Notes: generated by a model from the sequence alone, not told the origin. Shown: positions 25,732-35,436, counted from the stretch's first letter. The stretch is 64,000 bases of DNA from Chryseobacterium luteum (GCF_000737785.1 NZ_JPRO01000013.1:1-64000), one strand, 5' to 3'. Translations and numbers: made by a program.

Positions 25732-28700
25732 ATGAAAAATGTCAAATTAATAATGATATTTCTGTGTTTCGGCTTTTTTGCCCATATGCATGCCCAGAAG
25801 TATTACGACGACCAATGGAAAAAAGTAACCGAAAATAGTGCGAAAGGTGCCTATAAATCTAATCTTCCCATTGTTTTAGACATACAAAACCACGCTATGA
25901 AAGAAAATAATGCCATCCAGCTCATCCGTTCCCTGAAGGCAGAATTCAGCATTGTGAACCTTACCGTAGATGACGATAAGAATGATGCAGCCTCTAAATT
26001 TTTCATCAAGCTGAAAGATGCTGATGCCAAATTGAAAGGCGAAGAGAAATTGGTATACACTGTTCTTCTCAACGGATTTTTTATGGATTACTTTAATCAG
26101 AATTCGTGGGAGATACAAAGCAGAACCAATATCAATTCACAAGACTTATCCCAGATTGAAACCTGGAGTAAACTGGATTTTAAAAACTATCTTAAGAAAA
26201 GCTATCAGGAACTTGATCAGCAGAAACAGGAAATGAAAAAAATTCCTCTGGCAAAATATAAGGATATTTTTACAGAAGTCAGGGACATTGCTTATTTCCC
26301 GACTTTATTTGAATGGTATTCTATGAAAAAGATCAGCTTTCTTTCCGAAAATGGTCTTTTCACAAAAAATGAACTTGCAGAGAACAGAACACAGATCAAT
26401 GCTGCATTTGATGAATTGATTGCACAGAACAGCGGAAATCCTAAACTGTATTTCATGAAAGAAAAGCTGATGGAAAACTGCAGTTACAGTCAATGTAAAG
26501 ACAAAACCGAACAGCTTCAGAATCTCTTGAAATCCGATACTGAAGGAGATTACAAAGTCATCATCATGGAAGATATCATGAGCGAGCTTATGGTGAAAAA
26601 GAAGGAGAAAGAAGCTTTGGCTATTGCTGATCAGGCCAGGAAACAGTATCCCAAATCTCCATTCATTGAAAACATAAAAAATAAAGAAAACCAAATCACC
26701 AATCCGTTTCTTACCATCAAATACGAACAGCAGACCCAGAATAACCTGCCGGTCCATATCGTGGCGGACCACAAAAACGTCACGGAATTTTCCCTGAACA
26801 TTTATGAAGTAAAAGAAGATTTTACAACACTAATGCAGTACGTGCAGAATTCTTACAGCAATACCTTTGGAAAGGTGAAAAAAAATCTTGTAAGAAAAGA
26901 GACATTCCAGCTTGGTGATTCCAAAGATTACCAGGTTCATAAAACGTCTTTGGAAATTAAACCTCTTCCCCCGGGAGTCTATATGGTTGAATATTCCGTT
27001 GCAGGGTCAGAAGCAAAAGATAACGATTCCAGACAGAATTTTTACTTTCTGGTTTCCGGAAACAGGATAATTTACCGGACAAAAACAGACGGCAACCAGC
27101 TTTCCAATGAAATGAAATTGGTCAGCAGCGAAAACGGGAAACCGGCAGCCAATGAAAGTCTTACTTTCTACGAATTTGTGGCCAATAAAACCTTAAACAA
27201 AATTGACGGGAAAACGGATGCGAACGGTATTTTTAAATTTCCATCCACAGCCAGCAAAGAATATTACAGGACTTTCCTGATCCGCCAGCCAAAAACCAAT
27301 GATTTCCAGATGATGCAGGTCTATGGAAACAGCGGAAATGCAGAAGACTTCAATCCAAATAAGCAGACCCGTACCCTGGCACAGATCTTTACAGACAGAG
27401 CCATCTACAGACCGGGGCAGACCGTTTATTTCAAAGTCATCAATACCAAGATTGATAAGGAAACAGAAGCTGTAGTTGCAGGGTTAAAACAGAAGATCAC
27501 ACTTCTTGATGCCAACAGCCAGGAGGTTTCTTCCCAAAACTTTTCAACGAACGAATTCGGTTCCTATCATGGAAGCTTTATTCTTCCCAAAGGTCAGCTG
27601 AACGGAGTTTTTTACCTTAGAACGGACGAAGGATCACAGGGATATAAGGACATAAGGGTTGAAGAGTATAAAAGACCCAAGTTTGAAGTCACTTTTGATC
27701 CTGTAAAAGAAGAATACAAATACGGACAGACCATTGAGCTGAAAGGAAAAGCAATGATGTTTTCCGGAGTGGCTCTGAACAATACGACCGTGAATTACGA
27801 GATCAAAAAACACAACATCAGATGGAAGTATTTCTGGTGGTATCCGCGTGATAATGATAACGAAAATTCTATCCTTGGAGAAGCTAAAACCAATGAGAAA
27901 GGAGAATTTGTGATCCGTCTTGATCTTAAAAAAGATGAAAAGCTGGAAGGAATCCAGATTGATAACTACGAGATCAATGCTTCGGTAACGGATATCAACG
28001 GAGAAACGCAGTCTGCCGATACCCAACTGAAAGTAGCTTCGGTTTCCCATTATATTAAAGCCGATGGAATCAAAAATACCTTCAGTGACGAAAATGTAAA
28101 ACTGAAAGTAGAAACCCTCAACTATAACGAACAGGATCTGAAAAAAGCCTATCATGTGAAGCTTTCTAAACTGACTGTTCCGGACAGGATTTTCAGAGAC
28201 AATTTTAAATCTGAGGTTCAGGATCTTCCGAAATATTCCAGGGAAGAATTCATCAGCAAGTTCCCACACGATCTGTTTGACAAAAATGAAGAGACTAAAA
28301 ACTGGAAAACAGAAAAAATAATTTCTGAAAAACTTCAGCAACCGGCTGCAAAACTGGATTTAGGAAAACTGGAAGCAGGCGATTATCAGCTTGAATTGTA
28401 TAATATCGAAGGAAAAGACACCATAAAATCTTCCCAGAATTTCAGCATCTGGAATAAAGAAGCTTTAAAGCCTTCCCAGAAAACCTTCCTTACGGTTATT
28501 GAGCCCAAAAATGAGTTTTCAAGAGGAGAGAAGGCTAAAGTATATGTATATTCCGCAGTACCGGACGCGCTTGTAAACGTATTTGTTCAGGACGGTTCAG
28601 GAAAAACAGTTTCAGAAGTACACCAGCTGAAAAAAGGAGTTTTGGAATACACTGCAGATATCCCTAAAGACAAAGGCGTATCGGCACTGAATATCCAGTT

Positions 28701-31605
28701 CCAGGTCGCAGCATTTAATGATGTGCAGACCCAGTCCGTTACTCTGAAAATAAAAGATAGTGAACAGCCTTTAAAAATAGAAACAGTAACATTCAGGGAT
28801 AAGCTGGAACCGAACTCAAAAGAAAAGTGGACGGTAAAGGTTTCTGGAAACGATAAAGAGAAAGTAAATGCTGAAGTACTGGCCAATATGTACGATATGT
28901 CATTGGATCAGTTTGCAGCCAATACATTCGGGTGGCAGAATTTATATACGCCATATTCCATCGTGACTTCTTATGACATCAGACAGTCTCTGTTGCAGCA
29001 GTACTATCAGAAAAGATTGAAATATTACAATGGAAAATATGTAGATGTACCGAATTTTAATTGGTTTGATGGTGATTTTGACAGCTATGGATTAAGAGGG
29101 AGAGTAGCGGGATTACAGATTGAGAATCGCGCAATGCCAGCTCCTATGGCTGCCGCAAAAGTAGATGAAGAAGTTATTATGGTAGGGCATGGGCAAAAAA
29201 GAGTAATGAAATCTACTGCTGCCAAAATTCAGGAAGCAGAAGCCGACGGAGCTATTGATAAGGAAGCTTCGCAGGAAAACCTGGAAAAAGTTCCCGTACG
29301 TCAAAACTTAAATGAAACCGCATTCTTCTATCCAGATCTGAAAACAGATGCAGAAGGAAATGTAAGCTTTGAATTTTCTTCACCGGAAGCATTAACCAAA
29401 TGGAAGCTGATGTTCCTGGCTCACACGAAAGATGCCAGAGCTGCCGTATTGGAAAAACAGGTAGTAACACAGAAAGAATTCTCGGTAACACCCAATTATC
29501 CAAGGTTCTTAAGAGAAGGCGATGAACTGAATCTTCAGTCGAAACTTTCCAATCTCACCGATAAAAAATTAAGCGGTTCAGCAGAACTTCAGATCTTGGA
29601 TGCCTTTACGAATGAAAATATCACTTCTAAATTTGGGATCAGTGCAGGAACGCAGAACTTTAATTTAAATGAAAAAGGAAACAGCGCATTAACATGGAAA
29701 TTGAAAGTTCCCGATAATGTTTCTTCCATTATATTAAAAGTGGTGGCCAAAGCAGGAGCTTATTCAGATGGTGAACAGCAGGCAGTTGCCGTACTTCCGA
29801 ACAGAATGCTCGTAACGGATGCTGTACCGGTATTTGTGAAAGAAGGAGAAACGAAAACATTTGTTTTGGATAATCTTAAAAATACAACTTCTACCACAAT
29901 CACCAATGTTTCGAATACACTGGAACTGACGACTAATCCGATCTGGGAAATCATGTTCGCACTGCCAAGCCTGAAAAATGATCAGAACAGTTCTGCGGAC
30001 GTGATCTTCAACAAATGGTTCGCAGATGTGCTGGCTTCTGAGATATTCAAGGCCAATCCGAAAATGAAAACTGTTTTTGAAGAATATCAGAACAAAGGAT
30101 TACTGAATTCAAATCTTGAAAAAAATCAGGAACTGAAACAGCTTTTACTGGAAGAAACCCCTTGGGTGCTCGAAAGTAAAAATGAAGGTGAGCAGATGCA
30201 GAAACTGGCCCTGTTATTTGATGCCAATACCATGAGAAATTCAATCAGCCAGGATTGGGACGATCTTAAGAAACTGCAGAACCCGGATGGTGGATTCTCC
30301 TGGTATCCTGGATATCCAAGTTCTTACGGAACATCTCTGTATATCCTTAAAAATTTAGGGAAAATCAATACATGGTTAAAAGATAGTGCAAAAGATTATC
30401 AAGGTGCTGAACAGAAAGAATTCGTTACGAAATTAGTTCAGTATGTAGATAACGAAATTGATAAATACTGGGATGCGAAAAAAGATAATATCTGGACCAA
30501 CTGGACCATGGATTACCTTGATACCCGGAATTATTGGGAAAAACAGTACCCGTTAAAGGGAAAAGGAGCCTCATTGAAATCATTGGTAAAGCAGAAAGCA
30601 AAAACAGCGAAGATCACAGATTTCACCTTCTTCGGACTTCACCGTGCCGCTTTATTGATGAATGATTACGGCTTAAAAGACGTTTCGGATAAATTAATGA
30701 ACTACCTGAAAGAAACATCCGCCGATACAAAAACACAGGGCGTTTACTGGAAACAGAACTTGAATGACTGGGGCTGGTTCGGATCCAAAGTAGTGAATCA
30801 TGCAGGAGCTTTGGAAGCATTCAGCAAATTAAAGCCTAATGATCAGAAATTCATTGAAGACATGAAGATCTGGCTCATCACACAGAAAGAAGTCAACTCA
30901 TGGGGAAGCTCAAGAGGAACCTCGGAAGTGATCTTTACGATCTTAAATTCAGGGAAATCATGGACCGGTGCCGAAAGCGACAAAGCAACGATTGTCTGGG
31001 GTGGAAAAGAACTAGTTCCGCAGACCCAGGCCACAGGCTATGTGAAATCAACAGTAAAAACTGATGCGGTAGACAAAAATTTAGGAACCGTTACCGTTAC
31101 CAAACCAGGTCCGGGAATTGTTCAGGGAGGATTGTTCTGGCAGTATTATGAGGATTTGGACAAAATAAAATCTTCTGAAAACTATATCTCCATCACCAAA
31201 GAGCTTTACAAAAAAGTAAAAACGGTAAACGGCGAAGAGCTTCAGAAAATTTCAGCAGATACCCCTTTAAAAGTAGGCGATAAGGTAACCGTAAGAATGA
31301 TCCTGAATACAGACAGAGCGATGGAATTCATTCACATTAAAGATATGCGTGCAGCCGGGTTTGAGCCTACAGATGCATTGTCCGGATACCAGTGGAAAAA
31401 CAGCCTGGGCTATTACCAGTCTACGAAAGATGCTTCCACCAATTTCTACATCCAGTACATGCCGAAAGGAAAATATGTCTTTGAATATGACCTTGTTTCC
31501 AATGCAGCCGGTAAGTTCTCCAACGGGATCACCACTATGCAGAATTACTACGCGCCTCAGATGAATGCCCATACAAAAGGAACCCAGGTTCAGATTTTGG
31601 AATGA
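25732..31605 (+). CDS. Alpha-2-macroglobulin-like protein 2 (paralogue)
   Basis: 1957 residues, 6 bp after its paralogue and similar along its whole length. Signal peptide to HAQKYYDD; MG2 TDRAIYRPGQTVYFKV (~560), MG3 EEYKRPKFEVTFD (~645), A2M domain SPEALTKWKLMFLAHTKD (~1217-1234), TED-like region GGFSWYPGYPSSYGTSLYI (~1520). It lacks CxEQ. Between bait and A2M domains it has no thrombospondin motif but EEVIMVGHGQKRVMKS (~1145-1160), resembling the VVxxGYG plug-entry signature of SusC proteins. The change in just this exposed region suggests paralogue specialisation. Protease trapping is inferred from family, not shown. Confidence 0.9.
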   Translation: MKNVKLIMIFLCFGFFAHMHAQKYYDDQWKKVTENSAKGAYKSNLPIVLDIQNHAMKENNAIQLIRSLKAEFSIVNLTVDDDKNDAASKFFIKLKDADAKLKGEEKLVYTVLLNGFFMDYFNQNSWEIQSRTNINSQDLSQIETWSKLDFKNYLKKSYQELDQQKQEMKKIPLAKYKDIFTEVRDIAYFPTLFEWYSMKKISFLSENGLFTKNELAENRTQINAAFDELIAQNSGNPKLYFMKEKLMENCSYSQCKDKTEQLQNLLKSDTEGDYKVIIMEDIMSELMVKKKEKEALAIADQARKQYPKSPFIENIKNKENQITNPFLTIKYEQQTQNNLPVHIVADHKNVTEFSLNIYEVKEDFTTLMQYVQNSYSNTFGKVKKNLVRKETFQLGDSKDYQVHKTSLEIKPLPPGVYMVEYSVAGSEAKDNDSRQNFYFLVSGNRIIYRTKTDGNQLSNEMKLVSSENGKPAANESLTFYEFVANKTLNKIDGKTDANGIFKFPSTASKEYYRTFLIRQPKTNDFQMMQVYGNSGNAEDFNPNKQTRTLAQIFTDRAIYRPGQTVYFKVINTKIDKETEAVVAGLKQKITLLDANSQEVSSQNFSTNEFGSYHGSFILPKGQLNGVFYLRTDEGSQGYKDIRVEEYKRPKFEVTFDPVKEEYKYGQTIELKGKAMMFSGVALNNTTVNYEIKKHNIRWKYFWWYPRDNDNENSILGEAKTNEKGEFVIRLDLKKDEKLEGIQIDNYEINASVTDINGETQSADTQLKVASVSHYIKADGIKNTFSDENVKLKVETLNYNEQDLKKAYHVKLSKLTVPDRIFRDNFKSEVQDLPKYSREEFISKFPHDLFDKNEETKNWKTEKIISEKLQQPAAKLDLGKLEAGDYQLELYNIEGKDTIKSSQNFSIWNKEALKPSQKTFLTVIEPKNEFSRGEKAKVYVYSAVPDALVNVFVQDGSGKTVSEVHQLKKGVLEYTADIPKDKGVSALNIQFQVAAFNDVQTQSVTLKIKDSEQPLKIETVTFRDKLEPNSKEKWTVKVSGNDKEKVNAEVLANMYDMSLDQFAANTFGWQNLYTPYSIVTSYDIRQSLLQQYYQKRLKYYNGKYVDVPNFNWFDGDFDSYGLRGRVAGLQIENRAMPAPMAAAKVDEEVIMVGHGQKRVMKSTAAKIQEAEADGAIDKEASQENLEKVPVRQNLNETAFFYPDLKTDAEGNVSFEFSSPEALTKWKLMFLAHTKDARAAVLEKQVVTQKEFSVTPNYPRFLREGDELNLQSKLSNLTDKKLSGSAELQILDAFTNENITSKFGISAGTQNFNLNEKGNSALTWKLKVPDNVSSIILKVVAKAGAYSDGEQQAVAVLPNRMLVTDAVPVFVKEGETKTFVLDNLKNTTSTTITNVSNTLELTTNPIWEIMFALPSLKNDQNSSADVIFNKWFADVLASEIFKANPKMKTVFEEYQNKGLLNSNLEKNQELKQLLLEETPWVLESKNEGEQMQKLALLFDANTMRNSISQDWDDLKKLQNPDGGFSWYPGYPSSYGTSLYILKNLGKINTWLKDSAKDYQGAEQKEFVTKLVQYVDNEIDKYWDAKKDNIWTNWTMDYLDTRNYWEKQYPLKGKGASLKSLVKQKAKTAKITDFTFFGLHRAALLMNDYGLKDVSDKLMNYLKETSADTKTQGVYWKQNLNDWGWFGSKVVNHAGALEAFSKLKPNDQKFIEDMKIWLITQKEVNSWGSSRGTSEVIFTILNSGKSWTGAESDKATIVWGGKELVPQTQATGYVKSTVKTDAVDKNLGTVTVTKPGPGIVQGGLFWQYYEDLDKIKSSENYISITKELYKKVKTVNGEELQKISADTPLKVGDKVTVRMILNTDRAMEFIHIKDMRAAGFEPTDALSGYQWKNSLGYYQSTKDASTNFYIQYMPKGKYVFEYDLVSNAAGKFSNGITTMQNYYAPQMNAHTKGTQVQILE

Positions 31606-31646
31606 TTTTTAGCTACAGGGAAGAAGTGAAATTTAAACAAAATAAG

Positions 31647-32135
31647 ATGAGATTTTCAAAAACTTTAATGGCAGGACTGATCATGCTGGCAGGTGTAAAT
31701 GCTTTCGCACAAAAGAAATCAGAAAAGTTGGAGAAGCTGGAGATTGAAATGTTCCCGAAAGCTAAAGACGGATTTAAGCAGGTGTACATTCAGCTGCCTG
31801 TTGCAAAAAACGAAAACGATTTAAAAGTGGAATTTTTTGCAGTAACTAAAAAAATGGTGGACTGCAACAAATATTTTTTAATGAGAGAAGTGAAAACCCA
31901 TGGTCTTCAGGGTTGGGGCTACAGCTATTATGAAGTAGAATCGAATGGTGAAGCAGGCGGTACATTAATGGCATGCCCGGATCAGAAGAAGACTAAGAAA
32001 TTGGTGACCCTTAAGCAGGAAATTGTAAGATACAACAGCAAGCTGCCTTTAGTATTCTATGTACCGAAAGACTTTGAAGTCCGTTACAGAATTTTGCGTC
32101 CCGATGCTAAAATGAAATCAGCGGTTCAGAAATAA
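31647..32135 (+). CDS. Ecotin family serine protease inhibitor
   Basis: 162 residues from ATG 31647; an in-frame ATG at 31602 overlaps the macroglobulin stop, but only the later start gives a proper signal peptide (cleavage near AFAQ). The mature protein matches ecotin: MFPKAKDGFKQVYIQLP, LQGWGYSYYEV, GGTLMACPDQKKTKKLV and RYNSKLPLVFYVP. Cys73 and Cys110 are placed for the ecotin disulfide. Aligned to E. coli ecotin, Leu107 occupies P1 and Met108 P1', so chymotrypsin- or elastase-like targets are plausible. Periplasmic. The location after two macroglobulins makes a protease-inhibitor operon. Ends at a terminator. Confidence 0.92.
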   Translation: MRFSKTLMAGLIMLAGVNAFAQKKSEKLEKLEIEMFPKAKDGFKQVYIQLPVAKNENDLKVEFFAVTKKMVDCNKYFLMREVKTHGLQGWGYSYYEVESNGEAGGTLMACPDQKKTKKLVTLKQEIVRYNSKLPLVFYVPKDFEVRYRILRPDAKMKSAVQK

Positions 32136-32159
32136 TCCGGATGATTTTAAAATATCAAG

Positions 32160-32188
32160 CTCCCCACAGTTTTTGTGGGGAGTTTTTT
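32160..32188 (+). terminator. Intrinsic terminator after the ecotin gene
   Basis: Stem CTCCCCAC / GTGGGGAG (32160-32167 and 32175-32182) followed by TTTTTT. Confidence 0.9.
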
Positions 32189-32341
32189 ATTGATCTGGAC
32201 TAACCTTAAAAACTTCAATATTAAATGGTTTAAAAATACATCAATCACAAAAATTTTCTTTTACAACCTGGTAGAAAACACATCCGGAAAACACGTCACC
32301 GTTTTTTTAACCACGCTGTAAAAATCAAAAGAAAAAACTGA

Positions 32342-32349
32342 TATATTTG
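32342..32349 (+). promoter_or_regulatory. TAnnTTTG box upstream of the DUF1569 gene
   Basis: TATATTTG 22 bp before the ATG at 32372; good match to the Bacteroidota -7 element. Confidence 0.5.
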
Positions 32350-32371
32350 CTTTCAGATAATTAGACATATT

Positions 32372-32827
32372 ATGGAAAATGTATTTGATGCAAAAGATGC
32401 TCAGAACTATATTGATAGGATAAATAATTTGGTTGAGGATACCCACGGTTTATGGGGGAAAATGACGGTTGACCAGATGCTTGCACACTGCAGCGTATCG
32501 TATGAAATGGTGTATGAACCGGAAAAACATAAAAAACCGGGATCTATTGCAAAATTTATTTTAAAGACTTTTGTTAAACCCAAAGTGGTTGGGGGAAAGG
32601 CTTACTCACGGGATTCCCCTACAGCTCCCCAGTTTTTGATCACCGGGAGGAAAAATTTTGAAGAAGAGAAGAAAAGACTGATTGGCTTTATCCAGAAAAC
32701 ACAGCAGTTGGGAGCAGAAGCTTTTGACGGAAAAGAATCATTTTCTTTTGGTAAATTAAATTCTCAGGAGTGGAATAATATGTTTGCAAAACATCTCAAC
32801 CATCACCTGTCTCAATTTGGCGTTTAA
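32372..32827 (+). CDS. DUF1569 (DinB-like) protein
   Basis: 151 residues. The pattern WGKMTVDQMLAHCSVSYEMV, the central TFVKPKVVGGKAY segment and the C-terminal EWNNMFAKHLNHHLSQFGV match DUF1569, a four-helix DinB/YfiT-like fold with His residues placed as in metal-binding members. Cytoplasmic, no signal sequence. Role unknown; DinB-like proteins often act in thiol or detoxification reactions. Probably first gene of a short operon with the next two. Confidence 0.85.
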   Translation: MENVFDAKDAQNYIDRINNLVEDTHGLWGKMTVDQMLAHCSVSYEMVYEPEKHKKPGSIAKFILKTFVKPKVVGGKAYSRDSPTAPQFLITGRKNFEEEKKRLIGFIQKTQQLGAEAFDGKESFSFGKLNSQEWNNMFAKHLNHHLSQFGV

Positions 32828-32846
32828 ATAATACACACAACACATT

Positions 32847-33317
32847 ATGAAAAAACTTTTATGGATCCTCATTCTAGCCTTCAATTTTGCATCGGGCCAG
32901 ATGCCGGATATTTCCAATGTCTGGCTGAACAACAGCAAAGCTTATACCGGAACAATCGGAGACCGCGGCCAGCAGCTTAAACTCAAGGTCAATATTTCCG
33001 AACAGAATAAAAAAAATGACCAGGAATACTTTATTTCCGGCTACTCTCTTGTAGATGGTCACTATTCAAAATACGAAGGAAAAATAACCATCTCAAAGTA
33101 TAAGGATGCCAAAAGAAAAGGTGTGGTATTCGGGGAATACGAGCTGGCAGAAGAAGCTAAGGGAAAACATTCCGGTATTTTTAAAGGTAAACTGATCTAT
33201 ACCTTCAAATGGAATAAAAAAACTGAAAAAATAGAAGCACAGTACATAGAATTGATTGGTGACTGGAAAAGTTATGACGCAACACTGGACTTCAAAACCC
33301 GTTTAAAAAACCAATAG
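32847..33317 (+). CDS. Secreted protein of unknown function
   Basis: 156 residues, signal peptide with cleavage near ASGQMP. The mature part is beta-rich and basic, with SGYSLVDGHYSKYEGKI, GVVFGEYEL and ELIGDWKSYD. I do not recognise the family; proteins of this length and look in Bacteroidota form single lipocalin-like barrels, which is only a guess. 19 bp downstream of the DUF1569 gene. Confidence 0.75.
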   Translation: MKKLLWILILAFNFASGQMPDISNVWLNNSKAYTGTIGDRGQQLKLKVNISEQNKKNDQEYFISGYSLVDGHYSKYEGKITISKYKDAKRKGVVFGEYELAEEAKGKHSGIFKGKLIYTFKWNKKTEKIEAQYIELIGDWKSYDATLDFKTRLKNQ

Positions 33318-33364
33318 CCATTTTAAGAAGAATACTGACTGTACCGGCCGGGCTCATTGCAGGA

Positions 33365-33724
33365 ATGATCTGCATTATTATCATTGAGAAAATAGGTCAT
33401 CAATTATATCCGCCTCCTGCCGGGGCCGGAAGCGGTGATATGTTGGTAATGAAGGAATACGTTGCTCACGCCCCCTTTATGGCGCTGTTCTTTGTGATCA
33501 TCGGTTATGCGTTGGCCGCTTTCGTATCAGGATTCACAGCTGCAAAAGTTGCAAACGACGGAAAACATACTTCTGCAGCAGTCTGCGGAGTTATTTTCCT
33601 GTGCATAACAATGTATATGATGATTTCTCTGCCTACCCCAATATGGTTCTGGATTTCAGGGATTGTTGTATGGGGGCTGGTGTTTGCAGGAAGTAAATTA
33701 GCTTTAAAAACAAAAAAAACATGA
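33365..33724 (+). CDS. Small integral membrane protein, unknown function
   Basis: 119 residues from ATG 33365, about three to four membrane spans and a short loop YPPPAGAGSGDM. The reading frame stays open upstream to about 33314 and encodes ILRRILTVPAGLIAG, which reads like the true beginning of the first span, so translation may start at a non-ATG codon near 33320 (e.g. ATT). Similar small proteins occur in Bacteroidota without known function. Confidence 0.7.
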   Translation: MICIIIIEKIGHQLYPPPAGAGSGDMLVMKEYVAHAPFMALFFVIIGYALAAFVSGFTAAKVANDGKHTSAAVCGVIFLCITMYMMISLPTPIWFWISGIVVWGLVFAGSKLALKTKKT

Positions 33725-33860
33725 AATCGCCATACTTTGCAGACTAAGAATTTGTTTAAACTTCTTTTCGATTGACCAACTATATCAAATATAAGTTTAA
33801 ACAGATTTTAAATATAGATTTACAATATGCGATTCCATCATTAAAAAATAAAATACACAT

Positions 33861-34232
33861 ATGAAATTAGGAGCATTCTCAATCAGCCTGAGTGTGAAAG
33901 ATCTTCAGAAATCCAAAGATTTTTATGAAAAACTAGGTTTTACCGCTATGGGCGGAGGTATGGATCAGAATTACCTCATTATGAAAAACGGAAGTACCCT
34001 GGTAGGGCTGTTTCAGGCCATGTTTGACGGAAATATGCTCACATTCAACCCGGGATGGGATGAAAATGCCCAAAACCTGGAATCTTTCGATGATGTACGC
34101 GATATTCAGAAACATTTAAAAGAGAATGGAGTGGAGATGGAGAAAGCCGCAGATGAAAGCACTTCAGGGCCGGAACATATTTTCCTGAAAGATCCGGACG
34201 GAAACATGATCTTAATTGACCAACACAGATAA
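33861..34232 (+). CDS. VOC family (glyoxalase-like) protein
   Basis: 123 residues with two beta-alpha-beta-beta-beta modules: LGAFSISLSVKDLQKSKDFYEKLGF at the start and GPEHIFLKDPDGNMILIDQ at the end, standard for vicinal oxygen chelate proteins of the glyoxalase/bleomycin-resistance type. Metal-dependent enzyme or binding protein; substrate unknown. Nine bp before an SRPBCC gene. Confidence 0.9.
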   Translation: MKLGAFSISLSVKDLQKSKDFYEKLGFTAMGGGMDQNYLIMKNGSTLVGLFQAMFDGNMLTFNPGWDENAQNLESFDDVRDIQKHLKENGVEMEKAADESTSGPEHIFLKDPDGNMILIDQHR

Positions 34233-34241
34233 TCATAGACT

Positions 34242-34784
34242 ATGAAAATATTAAAAAGAATTATTCTCGTTCTGGCTTCTATCCTTATTTTATGGATGGT
34301 TGTGGCTGCTTTTATCTCAGGAGACTGTGTATATGAAAAATCAATAACGATTAATGCTCCCGCTGAAAAAGTGTGGCAGCATACCAATACGCTGAAAGCA
34401 ATGGACCGATGGAGTCCCTGGAACGACCTGGATCCGGCCATGAAAAAAGACTGGACAGGAACCACGGGACTGCCAGGTGAAAAAGTGTGCTGGGACAGCA
34501 AAAAAGATGCCGCCGGAAAAGGATGTCAGGAAATAAAGAAAATTGATGCAGCAGGCAAAAGAATTGATACGGAGATCAGATTTTTAACACCTTACGAAAG
34601 CGAAGCCAATGCCTTTGTAAAAATTGTTCCTGAAGGCAACGGAAGCAGTGCCACCTGGGGATTCACATCAAAAATCCCTTATCCCTTCACGGTAATGAAA
34701 ATGTTTATGAATATGGAAGATGCGATTGGAAAAGATTACCAGAAAGGACTTTCAAGATTAAAAGAACTATCTGAAAAACCTTAA
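34242..34784 (+). CDS. SRPBCC family protein, membrane-anchored
   Basis: 180 residues. One N-terminal membrane segment (about 5-24) then a START-like SRPBCC domain: SITINAPAEKVWQHTNTLKAMDRWSPW and a C-terminal helix MEDAIGKDYQKGLSRLKEL. These bind hydrophobic ligands in a deep pocket; many Bacteroidota copies are tethered like this one. Ligand unknown. Likely co-transcribed with the two VOC genes. Confidence 0.88.
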   Translation: MKILKRIILVLASILILWMVVAAFISGDCVYEKSITINAPAEKVWQHTNTLKAMDRWSPWNDLDPAMKKDWTGTTGLPGEKVCWDSKKDAAGKGCQEIKKIDAAGKRIDTEIRFLTPYESEANAFVKIVPEGNGSSATWGFTSKIPYPFTVMKMFMNMEDAIGKDYQKGLSRLKELSEKP

Positions 34785-34827
34785 ACGGAAACTTAATTAA
34801 AACTAACTAATATTAAAAAAACAATCA

Positions 34828-35277
34828 ATGGCAACAGTAAACGTTTATTTAACATTTAATGGAAACTGCAGAGAAGCATTTGACTTTTATAAATCAGTTT
34901 TCGGAGGAGAATATCCTTACATCGGAACTTTCGGGGAAATGCCCCCAATGGAAGGTAAAGAAACTCCTGAAGAAGACAAAAACAAGATCATGCACGTTAC
35001 TCTTCCGATCTCAAAAGAAACTGTTTTAATGGGAAGCGATACAGGTGGTGAATGGGCTTCCAATTTCAAAGAAGGGAACAATTTCTCCATTTCCATAAAC
35101 GCAGAGTCCAAAGAAGAGGCAGATAAATTATTCAACGGTCTTTCTGCCGGAGGACAGGTAACAATGCCTATGGCAGATACTTTTTGGGGAGCCTATTTCG
35201 GAATGTTTACCGATAAATTCGCAATCAACTGGATGGTAAACTATGATGATCCCGCGAAAATGCAGCAACATCCTTAA
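34828..35277 (+). CDS. VOC family protein, PhnB-like
   Basis: 149 residues. YLTFNGNCREAFDFYKSVFGGE, IMHVTLPISKETVLMGSD and the closing DTFWGAYFGMFTDKFAINWMVNYD are the PhnB-like/'3-demethylubiquinone methyltransferase' subfamily of VOC proteins. Despite the old family name no methyltransferase domain is present. Function unknown. Ends at a terminator. Confidence 0.92.
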   Translation: MATVNVYLTFNGNCREAFDFYKSVFGGEYPYIGTFGEMPPMEGKETPEEDKNKIMHVTLPISKETVLMGSDTGGEWASNFKEGNNFSISINAESKEEADKLFNGLSAGGQVTMPMADTFWGAYFGMFTDKFAINWMVNYDDPAKMQQHP

Positions 35278-35305
35278 GATTTTATACGAAATATAGTTTA
35301 AAAAT

Positions 35306-35333
35306 AACCGGCAGAAATCTCTGCCGGTTTTTG
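35306..35333 (+). terminator. Intrinsic terminator after the PhnB-like gene
   Basis: Nine-bp stem AACCGGCAG / CTGCCGGTT with a 6-nt loop and T tract. Confidence 0.9.
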
Positions 35334-35436
35334 TTGTATGATACATTTTGCATTCCAAAAATTTTTAAATTTGGAAGAGGCGAAGGGCAATAGATTATAG
35401 GTTGCAACGATAAAGCCTCTAACATAAAAAACAGAG

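Noticed and set aside
27634..28341. Long minus-strand open frames inside the macroglobulin genes
   Set aside because: They are antisense to strongly conserved coding sequence and result from codon bias; Phe/Ile/Leu-rich shadow products.
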